From Helicostylum pulchrum (lineage: Eukaryota; Mucoromycota; Mucoromycetes; Mucorales; Mucoraceae): DNA of 64,000 nucleotides. The stretch lies in contig JAIXMO010000006.1 of assembly GCA_025677825.1 (NCBI GenBank), positions 558,001-622,000 of the forward strand. The letters run 5' to 3'. Shown piece by piece: positions 1 through 9,406 of the stretch. The translations under genes were made by a program, and so were the position numbers. Below the pieces are notes generated by a model. The model had not been told where the DNA came from, searched no databases, and saw only the letters and a list, made by a program, of their open reading frames with translations. Position 1 is the first letter of the stretch, and each line of letters starts with the position of its first letter.

Positions 1-198
1 TACGGTGACATGAATAGTAAAAGTCAGCATTGTGGGAAATTTGTTCAAATTAGTTATAAAGGCGTTACGGTGAAAGCACTAGTGAACGACGCTTGCCCAG
101 AGTGTGGCCATGGAGATCTGGATTTAACTCAACCGGTGTTTAACAAACTGGGTCCTCTTTCTGTTGGTACCCTTCCTATTACCTGGAAATTCATTTAA
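1..198 (+). CDS. DPBB/barwin-like (RlpA-fold) protein, 3' part
   Basis: The reading frame is open from base 1 to a TAA at 196-198, so this is the last exon of a gene that starts left of the window. The visible 65 residues hold the C-terminal half of a double-psi beta-barrel domain: the VNDACPECGHGDLDLT block, with its paired cysteines and the Gly-Asp-Leu-Asp-Leu turn, followed by the closing PITWKF strand. This fold occurs in barwin, expansin-like and RlpA-like secreted fungal proteins, which bind cell-wall polysaccharide or act as small effectors or allergens; no enzyme activity can be assigned. The next gene encodes a paralogue, so the two form a tandem pair. The N-terminus, signal peptide and intron content are outside the window. 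Confidence 0.75.
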   Translation, partial: YGDMNSKSQHCGKFVQISYKGVTVKALVNDACPECGHGDLDLTQPVFNKLGPLSVGTLPITWKFI

Positions 199-957
199 AT
201 GGCGGCTTGAAGTTATGTAGTAGCAATTGGTTTGCTCTATTTCTTTTTTTTTTTTTTTTTTTTTGTATATTTGTTTTGTGTAAAACACATATACAATTAA
301 TTAAAAAAGAAACCACTAATAGTCTTTTATATCACAATTAATTATTTATAAAAATTTACAATTTAATATGTTAAAACTACTTGTAATATATATTTTATTA
401 ATTGAAACTGTTATTTATAAAAATACCAAATATGTAATTTATAAAAAGCCTAGATTAGGAAATAGACATGTTTTGCTCCTTTATATGATCATATAACTGT
501 TTTGCTGAAACTTTAATAATTGCAGAATGTTTAATTATTACTGACTTGTACCCGAGACCGGAATAATATTTATTGAACGTGGGTTTATTAGGGGGGTTTT
601 GATCAGAGTAGAAAATAGGAGAATCAAAAAAAGTGTATATGTTTCCTGTACACCGTAGTACTAGCATATGAGGGATTATTCGTAAGATTGTTAATGCGTG
701 TAAATATAGACTAGTTCTTCTTTTTTTTTTACACAGTTTAAATATGTCAAAAAAAAAAAAAGAGTGGCAAAAAAAAAAGGCTTTTTTTTTTTTTTGCCCC
801 CTGAATTAATAATCTTGAATTAAAAAAAGTATATATATTTCGATATATACACTTTCTTACAAGAGGGGATTCCTTCAATATTCGTACCATATAAAAAGAG
901 AAAGACGAATTCATTTTTTATTTTTTTATTTATTAACTTTCTTCCCAAATACATACG
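199..957. other. intergenic region between tandem DPBB genes
   Basis: This stretch is AT-rich with long T and A runs (242-264, 718-731, 747-760, 781-795). A 70-codon minus-strand ORF at 455-667 has no recognisable features. The last 150 bases are the promoter and leader of the gene at 958; I see no certain TATA box. Confidence 0.5.
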
Positions 958-1480
958 ATGTGGACTTTTTCAAAACACCTTTTTCTATTTCTTCTACTAG
1001 TGAACTTGATGTTCCAATTTTCATTTGTTGAAAGTCTACCTGTGCAAGAGCTGCAAGCGCGAGGCGTAGTGGATATCCTGTCAAACATCTTTCGAGGAAA
1101 AGGTACTTTTTTTCATCCAGCGACAGAAGGTGGAGCCATTGGGTCTTGTGGTCCTGTTGCTAATGATCACAGTAGAATATGTGCTATGGTAAAAACAACA
1201 AAAAAAAAATAATTCAACGACGTCAAAAACTTATATATATATTTTTTTTTAGAATATTAAACAGTATGGTCAATCATCGAAAAAGAGTCCTTGGTGCTTC
1301 CTTCAATTAAGAGTGAAATCAGGGGGGAAAAGTACAATATGTACAGTAACGGATTGTTGTCCGGGGTGTGCTGAGGGATCGTTAGATATGACGCCTCAAG
1401 TGTTTAATGACTTGGCTCATCCAAGTGTAGGCGTTATACCAATTGAATGGTGCATTCGCGGGTATAGGGGGTGTACCTGA
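958..1480 (+). CDS. secreted DPBB/barwin-like (RlpA-fold) protein
   Basis: Two exons, 958-1188 and 1253-1480, separated by a 64-nt GT-AG intron, give 152 residues. Residues 1-26 form a strong signal peptide (a hydrophobic run of Leu/Phe ending near VES), so the product is secreted. The rest is a double-psi beta-barrel domain: GKGTFFHP...GSCGP near residues 47-64 and the CCPGCAEGSLDMTPQVF block near 107-123, closing with IPIEW. Six or more cysteines suggest disulphides. It closely resembles the partial gene ending at 198 (same CP-C-x-G-x-LD pattern), so the two are tandem duplicates. Fungal relatives are small secreted proteins linked to cell-wall binding or host contact; the exact role is unknown. 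The first exon read straight through would hit a stop at 1210, which supports the intron. Confidence 0.85.
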
Positions 1481-1813
1481 ACGTTATACAGTTCAATTTT
1501 TTTTTTATTTGTACCTTTTTGTGTAGATTATTAAAATAAATAAAAAAGATATCTTTTGTTGTGTATAAAACAAGCAAAGGTTGTATTTTTTTTTCCTTTT
1601 TTTTTTTGCTATTGTTATACGAATAGGCTATTTGGGGATAAGAGAGGGGATATATATAATGTTGGTGTGAGAAAAAAAAAGAAAAAAAAAAAAAAAAAGA
1701 GCAAAAAAAAAAAAGAGAGTATACATGCAGCAAAAAAAAAAAAAGAAAAAAAAAAGTGGGGAAGGAGGAAAAAGGTGTACATTTTTTAAAATAAAGCAAA
1801 ATAATTAAAATTG
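1481..1813. repeat. purine-rich homopolymer tract between convergent genes
   Basis: The gap between two converging genes is dominated by A-rich and GA-rich simple sequence (roughly 1671-1765) and a T-rich stretch near 1497-1615. ORFs read here on both strands are lysine-only or phenylalanine-only and are artefacts of the homopolymers. Confidence 0.6.
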
Positions 1814-2774
1814 CTAACTTAAAATGGGTAAAAACTAATAAACAAAATAGTTAAATGATCATGTTTTCGCAAAATTTTAAACTTTGTACTTACATTGCCG
1901 ATAATGACACTGGGTAAATCAAATATATCTCGCTTAATTGTAAAGCAAAAAGTACAAGGCACAGGTTTATGTTGCGGTGTAAGTAAAATACAAGAGTAAC
2001 TACACGCTTTATCTGTATTATCATACGCATGCAGCGAAAACTTTTCCCAATACTCCACAGCGGATTGATTTTCCATCAACTATTTTTATACACAAAAAAA
2101 TAAATTAACCGTACATTTCACATATTAGGTCGTTCTTACCTCGTATATATACGTCTTTTTATTCAACAACATATCTCTTGTCCACTGCGTTAATAAGGAA
2201 AACTCTTTACCGACCAAACACACTTCGCCAGTTCTTCTCCAGACCACAGTTGGCGTGCCTGAAAAGCTAATGAGTTTCTCGTACTCTAGTAAAGTCCGCT
2301 GAACGCATCGTTCCATAAACACTAGGTCTTCTTCGGTCAAGTTCATAATTAGTGATAGAAACGAAGGTCGGAATAATGATAGTGCTTTACTAATACGCAT
2401 TAAATCCTCTCTACACATTCTATTATATAACATTTTTTAGTTTTTTTTTTTTTTTAAAAAAAAAAATGTTGTTATTATATACCTGGTTGCGTATTGAATC
2501 AAGTAGTGAAACCCTTCTGCATAATTAAACGGTCTTTTGACACTGTTATAAACAGCTTCTGGTGTGTTTCCGTTATTTCCTTTTCTTCGACTGGTACTGA
2601 CGGTGGATTTCGTCATGGTGCTTGTACTGCTGGAACTGGAGCATGTGCTATCACGTTTTGTGGTCAAGTGGAGTGGTGGGGAAAATTCTGCTATTTTACT
2701 TTGATTTTGCTTCTGTTTTTGTTGTCGTGGTTGCTTCGGTTGTTGCTGTTGTTGTTTTTGTTGTTGTTGATGAT

Positions 2775-2805
<31 letters not shown>

Positions 2806-2806
2806 C

Positions 2807-2837
<31 letters not shown>

Positions 2838-3826
2838 GATTTTGTCGCGATTGTTGTTGTTGTTGTTGCTGCTGTTGCTGTTGCTGATGCTGTTGCTGAT
2901 GATGCTGCTGAATTAACAACTGTTGATTTCTTTGACCTTGGTGGTCTTGTTGTTGTTGTTGTTGTTGCTGCTGTTGACTTTGTGGTTGATTCTGTAATTG
3001 TTGTTGCAAATCAAGTTGAATTTGCGACTGTTGATGGTTTATTTGTTGTTGTGGCAAAGGGCTTGATGGAGAGTTACTATTGAAAGGAAATAAAGCCGAA
3101 AGCGCCTGAAAGGAAGACGATTTATCGTTTGGTACATCTACCAGCATATTTCCAAGTATACCGTATTCAAGGCCTGTAGTCTCTGAGCCAAATCCAAAAT
3201 CAGTTAAAGAGAAATTAAACAATTGTGATGTATCAATATAATTTGAAGCTTCTATAATAGAAAAGTTAGTCGTATTTGTTTACATGTGTTTAAAAAAAAA
3301 AGTAATGTTACCAATAGTTTGATCTGCTGGTGTAAATGGAACACTTGTTGTAGGTGAAAATACTATAAATGTAATATTAATAAATTTGTGTGTATATGTA
3401 ATAAATTTTTTTTTACAATCTTCAGTTGTTGTTGTTGTTGTGTTTGGTTTGGTCTTTTTACGTATTATATCAGAACAAGTGGTTGCTAAATCACGCTTTA
3501 CACAGCCTTGACAAGGACGAGCTATTATTAAATTTTACAAAAACAGAACGTGAGAAATATAATAAATAGAATAAAAAGTAAGATTATGAAATACCTCCAT
3601 CGCAAGTTAAATGAGCCTACATTTTTTAAAAAAAAAATTGTCAGTTGTTGATCATTGAAATTAATGATAAAATAAAAAAATATACCTTTTGACAATGAGT
3701 ACATGTTTGTACTTGTATCTTTCTTTTTTCGGCATCGTTATTCAAGGGCGTAAAAGAAAAATAGTTTTGGTAAGCGACTAAGTCAGGCCCGCCGCTAGAA
3801 CTTGTACCTGTTGCTGCTTGAGACAT
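1814..3826 (-). CDS. ERT1/AcuK-type Zn2Cys6 gluconeogenesis regulator with polyGln
   Basis: Eight exons on the minus strand (3826-3686, 3616-3595, 3521-3417, 3362-3312, 3251-2483, 2419-2140, 2079-1894, 1834-1814) sum to 524 residues. A fungal Zn2Cys6 cluster spans residues about 42-71, with six cysteines spaced C-x2-C-x6-C-x5-C-x2-C-x8-C and the AHLTCD signature of the ERT1/RDS2/AcuK/AcuM family, which activates gluconeogenesis and non-fermentable-carbon genes. The C-terminal PAS-like part fits the same family: KRPFNYAEGFHYLIQYATR, CFTIKRDIFDLPSVIIGN, then FLP. The middle carries a very long glutamine tract (CAA/CAG, read as ttg/ctg at about 2745-3060). Two exons are tiny (22 and 21 nt); the last supplies only FLPILS and the stop, and the family match to FLP supports it. 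Nuclear regulator by homology; target genes not visible. Confidence 0.88.
2745..3060 (-). repeat. polyglutamine-encoding CAA/CAG microsatellite
   Basis: A run of ttg/ctg triplets on the plus strand, interrupted by occasional His, Arg, Asn and Lys codons, encodes the Gln-rich middle of the ERT1-like regulator. The purest stretches are near 2764-2839 and 2846-2890. Plus-strand ORFs through it are artefacts of the triplet repeat. Confidence 0.9.
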
Positions 3827-5280
3827 TTTTATTTTATATATATATTAATACAAGTAAAAAAAAAAAGAGAGAGAGAGAAAGAAAGAAAGAAAGAGAGAGA
3901 GAAAGAGGAAAAGAATGCCGTGTGTGGGGAATAATTCTGAGGGAACACATGACCAGTACATGGAGGTTAAACCAACTACATCAATTGTATTCAATAAGGA
4001 AATAATCTTTCCTTTACACTCCGAGTTCCTATTATTACAAAAAAAAAAGAGGAATTCCAGAACCACTTTTCGTGGCTGGCCAATGCTACCGTGAAGAAAA
4101 ATAACCTTTTTTTCTTCAATAGCAGAAAACTTGTTCTATTCATTTAATCGGATTACGACTACTGCTTGACAAAAAAGAAGGTAATTTCTAATTCTCGATT
4201 TAGCAAAAGCTTCCAACAAGACAATATGCGACGACGGGATCATTAAAGCAAAAAACTTACCGAAAGGTTAACACGACGTTTACAAATATGTCCAGATACA
4301 GTTGCACTAAACCAATAAAACAAATTGTTTTATACAGCAGTCGTCTGTTACCCCGGATTCATATACCGTACTTGGAAATATAATCAATAGGTTTTTTTAT
4401 TACAAGGTTAAAATATGTGTTATACGTGAAATATTTTCTTCACCTTTTTGACATATCAAAATGGTGTATATGATTCATTTGCATTTCTTGTATAAACGCG
4501 CGCGCGCAAGGTTCTTTTTTTTTCGGTACCATCGTCTCCCCCTCAGTACAACCCAGTACAGCCATCGCTTCCGTACTACCATCGAAAAAAAAAATCAATT
4601 GCATAAGTTCACTGGCCATTTTCTCCTTCCCTGATGAGACTATGTATAAATAATACTTCCTATTTGATACTTTGTTAAATTGTTCCTTCGCCCTGAAATA
4701 TGAAACATACAAAAAATACATCAATTCTATTTTACAAAAAAAAAAATGTTTTTTTTTCTTAGCAGTGATACACATCCAGTAAAAGTGTCTTGAGATTTTC
4801 ATGCATTATAAGGTTATATTTTGATGAACCACTCTTTATAGGGTATCCAAAGGCATTATAATACTAAAGGGAAATAAATAAAGACAATTTGACGTACCGA
4901 TACATACCAGTGAACTGGGTAACCTTAACTGCGGAAAAAATACTTTTTATATTTGACACAGAAAAATTAATAAAACGGGTTGAATAAGATTAAAAGGTAT
5001 GATAAAATTTTATTTCTTGTAATTAATTGTAAAGTCAATCCCGGTAAAAGGGGATTGCAAACTCTCGTTTGTTATTTTTACTAATTTCAACCACACTATT
5101 GTTATTGATTGTTACACTTAGATTGACTTTTATAGACTGGAGATCTTGATTACTAGATCCAGTGCTATTTCACTTATCTATTATGTTTTATAATCCATGG
5201 TTTATCGATTATTTTAATCATGTATGATTTTATCACAGATAGTACTACCTTGTGAACATTTTATAACTCAAAAAAAAAAA
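3827..5280. other. intergenic region with GA microsatellite
   Basis: Upstream region of the minus-strand regulator. A GA/GAAA-rich tract lies at about 3866-3915. A minus ORF of 120 codons at 4440-4802 is low in complexity and matches nothing I recognise; I treat it as chance. A short run of alternating CG occurs near 4497-4506. No RNA gene is recognised. Confidence 0.45.
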
Positions 5281-5397
5281 ATGGGTGAATCAGTCAAAGA
5301 TTTTGCGAAATACAAAGCGATCGGGCTAGACGACCCCTTTGCAGAAGAAAAACTTTATATTTATTTACACATAAAAAAAACATCTAAGAACAAATGA
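5281..5397 (+). CDS. small unidentified ORF (38 codons)
   Basis: An ATG preceded by a run of 11 A opens a 38-codon frame with ordinary amino-acid use (MGESVKDFAKYKAIGLDD at the start), ending at a TGA 17 bases before the 3' end of the converging carrier gene. I see no splice donor that would extend it and no family resemblance. It could be a short real peptide, a truncated remnant of a gene overrun by its neighbour, or chance. Confidence 0.25.
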   Translation: MGESVKDFAKYKAIGLDDPFAEEKLYIYLHIKKTSKNK

Positions 5398-5414
5398 AAA
5401 ACTCTGTTTCTTTT

Positions 5415-6655
5415 TTATACAGGATCCAAGTGCTCGGGGCCAAGTGTCTTCATGACGAGTTCAAAGACAAAAACAGCTGAAGCATTGGTAGGAAATGCGC
5501 GTAAAAAGGACGGTAAAAATCCTCTATAAAATCCTCGAAGACCCTCTGTTCTGTAGATATAACGAGCAATTGAAGTAGGTGTGGGGTATTTCTTGGGAGA
5601 TACGTCAGGTTGTGTCATGTATCTGTTTTTTACAGTATCTAAAAAAATAATATAAATCATGACTCATTTAGTACACTGGGCCAATAGGCATAAAATTAAT
5701 AAAGCTTACCTGCAGGAAACGCGCCTATCCAAAAAACAGTCGCACTTAGGCCACCTGCAAGAAAGGTTACACCGCCATCAGATAATCTCGTCTTTTTTAA
5801 TTCTCTGGAGATTACTTCATAAGAGCTCCAGAATAAAAAGAACCAACTTCTAAATAACATGGTAGGCGCTAAACCTTGCCACAAACCAAATATGCCGTTA
5901 TTATGAACCTATATGTATAACTTATTAGTTCGCTCTAAATGACGCACTCATAATCCTCCATCTTATTTACCACTTTTTTTATGCAATCAATAGGTCCCTT
6001 ATAAAATTTTACTCCGTCATATTGCACCTGAAGCCTTGCTTTAATCTGCTCCACTGGTGTAGCAACAAATGATACTGTTAAACCTCCTGCTAAACCTGCT
6101 AGACCATGTTGAAATACACTAAGTGGTTTATCCCCATTCCAGGATTGTTGGATCATACGTGTGTTATGTAGTGTTCCTAACCTACACAATCTTTTAGTAC
6201 AAGATCTATACTCTTAAAAAAAAAACTCTTAATAACTTACATGATACTATCCATAAACATCCAACCCACTAGTGGTGGTGTAGCTCCTTTATACAATGCC
6301 CTTGGACCTTCGTTTCGAACGGTTTTAAGGAAACAATCCAAAGGTCCTTTAAACCTCCCGTCTGCTTTGGTTGTAGTTTGCATACGAATCTTGACAGTGT
6401 CTATTTAAGGGAGTTCATATAAAAAATTAAAATTAAAAAAAAAAAGTCAAATAAAAAATAAAATCATGAAATACTATTTACCAAATGGATGACCTACAGC
6501 AAGTTTAGTTATACCAGAGGCAATACCAGCAGCAAAACCTCGAAATCTGTTTTGAAGTGACTGGTCGGTTAATTGAGGGTTAGCGGCTTGTTCTACTAAA
6601 TAAATAGTTTTAACATATAATCGATTTAATTATGGAAATATTTACCTTTTGACAT
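5415..6655 (-). CDS. mitochondrial carrier (SLC25), carnitine/ornithine-carrier type
   Basis: Six exons (6655-6646, 6595-6482, 6400-6241, 6181-5971, 5908-5710, 5638-5415) give 305 residues, the usual SLC25 length. All three repeats show the family signature: HPFDTVKIR, TPVEQIKAR and FPADTVKNR, each followed by the typical Gly-rich second helix (YKGATPP, LWQGLAPT, YRGFLPSFLR). The protein is an inner-mitochondrial-membrane transporter. The KGATPPLVGWMFMDS block and the PVE second signature resemble fungal carriers grouped with the carnitine/acylcarnitine and ornithine carriers, but substrate cannot be read from sequence. The first exon is only 10 nt (ATG TCA AAA G), fixed by its splice phase with exon 2. 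The gene converges on the small ORF at 5281. Confidence 0.88.
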
Positions 6656-8529
6656 TTTTTTTTTTTTACGTAGTCTAGTATATTTATTAAAAAAAAAAAA
6701 GTTTGTAAGGTGTAAAAGAGTAAAAGAAGAAGAATGGAAAAAAAAGTACACCTTATTCAAAAAAAAAAAAAAGAATCTGGCAATTATCCTTTGTTACCTC
6801 CGCTTCGGATTCCGAAGTAGTACAGGCTTTCCGAGCCCACTCTTTCAAATTAGCATTAAAACATTTCAACATCAGGTATCTTTGAAAATACCAAATGTCT
6901 AGCCAATACTTAATTGTTTTGCAGCTGTAGCATTACGACACCGCTACGGACGAGTTAGTTTTGGGTCCCCAACTTTGTGTCAGATGAACATGTTAGCTCA
7001 ACCGATTGTTTGTAAACTACATCAAAAGTGGAGTTTAATCACCTTGGCGGTTGTCAACAACTTCAGGAAGGGGTTGGTTAGCCCTTCTCCTCAATAACTT
7101 TACAAGGTCAAAAATGATTAAATAGATCGCATAAGCTATTTCATCATGAATAAAAGTAGCTCATTTTTTCTATCTTTTTTTTTTTAGAGTACACCTTCCT
7201 TTCTTTTTTTCTTATGTATACTAGTATTGTACATATTACCTTTTATGTCCGTACGAAAAGGATATTGTTCTTCTTAAAGCAGCCGATGAGTGCATAAGAA
7301 CACTTATTACAAACATTCAAATGTGTTCTACTCGATTGTAATAGGGTATAGATACCGAAATACTTTTTTTTTTTTGGTATTGATTCCAAATGACAATGTA
7401 ATATTTTTTTTTTAATCATCTTTTTTGCTGTTGCACTCTATAATGTACAGTTATACGTTATCGTTTGTGGTTCATTGATTGTCTTTTAATTATTTTGTTA
7501 TGTCCTGTTTTCCACAAATAAAAAACGCTAACTACAATACATTGAATCAACTCAACAATAAAAACAAAGTTCTAACTAACTTTGAAACGTGTTTATTTAA
7601 TTTATGAAGAGGTCGTAAATAAAAGCGTCTAACTAATCTTCAAAAATGTATTATTGATCGATGTTATTCATAAACAAAGGGATAGTTACTAGGCAAACTG
7701 ATTGTAGTAAGATAGTATAACATAAACCTTAAATAGTTGCAAAGTTATTAGACTTGAAAGGAGTGTGTATCAGCAGTGAATCTTTGGAAAATTAACTAGG
7801 AAATCTACTATCCGTGTTGAATCCAGTACCCGCGTCGAATCTAGTATCATGTCGAATCTTTATTGAAGTTTACGTCGTATATATCTGGTGGTAAAAAAAA
7901 AAGAGAAAAAAGGAGACTTTTTTTTTTTACGTATCGAGTTGAAACAGCTTACTCTAGTCTTCTGCTTTGAAAGAGTTAATTGAACCACAATCAAGTCTTG
8001 GTAACGTTAAGCGTGATGTAATAATAGCACCATTACAAAACAAAAACACTTCTCATGTAGTTTTACTTCGATTCGTCGCGATCGTTTTGTCCACGCTGAC
8101 AAGGTTTACTATATATAATAATAATACTACAACAGCAACGCTAATGGAGATACTCAAAATACTGAATCACTCAACATGCATAGTAAAAGAAACTAAAAAA
8201 AAAAATTGGTTTATTCAGATGTTCATGTTAAAACCAAAAAAAAAAAATAGCACCGTAAAATATATATAATATTTCTTTATCTCTTATAACCATGTTTACG
8301 AACATAACTAGCTGGCGGTAGCATTCCCGAGAGATATGTTATATGATATAATATCGTGAAGACGGATGCTTAAAAGTTATATTCTTGCAAAGCTATTTTG
8401 ATCAATATTGCTTTGGTTGTATATATGTGTTTGGCCTTCATTTTCGTTAAAAATACAACCAGTTTTATACATGTCAGAGTAAGAAACTATATATAAAGTA
8501 AGTAATTATTAAGATAAAGAAATAAAAAT
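6656..8529. other. intergenic, AT-rich, no gene recognised
   Basis: The carrier promoter occupies the left end. A 15-nt near-palindrome (CTTCGGATTCCGAAG, around 6801-6815) and many T/A runs are present. One copy of a 44-bp dispersed repeat lies at 7760-7803, followed by three degenerate copies of a GTCGAATCTAGTA-like unit up to about 7865. A 100-codon plus ORF at 7967-8269 starts at a non-ATG codon and shows no family features. Confidence 0.45.
7760..7803 (+). repeat. 44-bp dispersed direct repeat, copy 1
   Basis: It matches 11377-11420 in the same orientation at 40 of 44 positions (differences are single substitutions, no gaps). The shared core includes TGTATCAGCAGTGAATC. The two copies flank the C2H2 fragment and the F-box pseudogene. 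Confidence 0.75.
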
Positions 8530-8791
8530 GTGGATGCTGAGAACTTATATTCTTGGAAGGACTCATCATCATCATCCTCCATTGGATCATAAAGCCATTG
8601 TCAAAGGCGTCTGGACCATCCATATCGACAGGATCGTAATCATAATTGTCGAGAAGATCAGAATCATCAACTGTATCTTTTTAAATCGGTATGTTACTTT
8701 GGACGTGAATTCTTCTATGGTTATTCAAGGCTTTATGTTTCGAAAATTTGCTGTTACAAACATCGCAAATATGCTTGCTGTTTTCATCCAT
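8530..8791 (-). pseudogene. C2H2 zinc-finger gene fragment
   Basis: Read on the minus strand from an ATG at 8791-8789, the frame encodes a single classical C2H2 finger, ICDVCNSKFSKHKALNNHRR followed by IH, and then meets a TAA after QSNIPI. The same frame after the stop resumes with acidic sequence (DTVDDSDLLDNYDYDPVDMD) and then degenerates. A lone N-terminal finger followed by an acidic stretch is seen in some fungal transposase families (for example Plavaka/KDZ-type ORFs), so this may be the remnant of such an element, but no transposase domain is visible here. The stop and the lack of downstream coding argue for a broken copy. Confidence 0.5.
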
Positions 8792-9406
8792 TTTTCGAAT
8801 TCTTTTGTTATTAAGGAAAAAAGGTAAAGAGGGGTCTAACATGTCAATTTTTTTCGATAACGAAAAAAAAAAACGAAAAGAAAGAAACTTTTTATTGATA
8901 TATTTTTATATAATTCGATAGGGTGGTGAAGCACTATTATAGCAGCTGCAATTGGTTCCTCAAAAAAAAAAAAAAAATAGAGTACGTATTAAACTGGAAA
9001 GGTTTTGTAAATAGTACTGGTTCTATAAATAAAAGTGGTTTATTTGACATGTCAAGTATTGCGTGATTATTATCATTATTATTGGTTCTTCAAATAAAAC
9101 TAGCTTTGAAGCGGTATCTGCAGCTACTATAATGGAGGAGGAATATATTGTTCAAATATATGAAAAAAAAAATTGATAGATTGCTATAAAAAGCATTTTT
9201 ATTTTGACGTATTTTTCTTTACCTACTTTTTTTTTTTTTTTCAATAATAAAATGAACAACAACTCTGAGTTAGCGAAGCTATCCATCTCATATATCACTT
9301 TAAATATATCACAGAGAAATTGCCCTTATAAAAAGTTTTTTTTTTTTTATCACTTTTACCCACGTCTTTTCACTTTTCTTTTTCATACTTTTTTTTTTTC
9401 AAAAAT

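Noticed and set aside
1434..1799. Lys-rich and Phe-rich ORFs on both strands
   Set aside because: Produced by A and T homopolymers between converging genes; no codon diversity.
2494..3083. Plus-strand Leu- or Val-rich ORFs resembling membrane proteins
   Set aside because: They are reading frames of the TTG microsatellite, which encodes polyglutamine on the other strand.
4440..4802. 120-codon minus ORF
   Set aside because: Low-complexity ends from A/T runs; the middle part has no domain, and no splice partners were found.
7967..8269. 100-codon plus ORF
   Set aside because: No ATG at the start, no motif, and a homopolymer-derived Lys-rich end.
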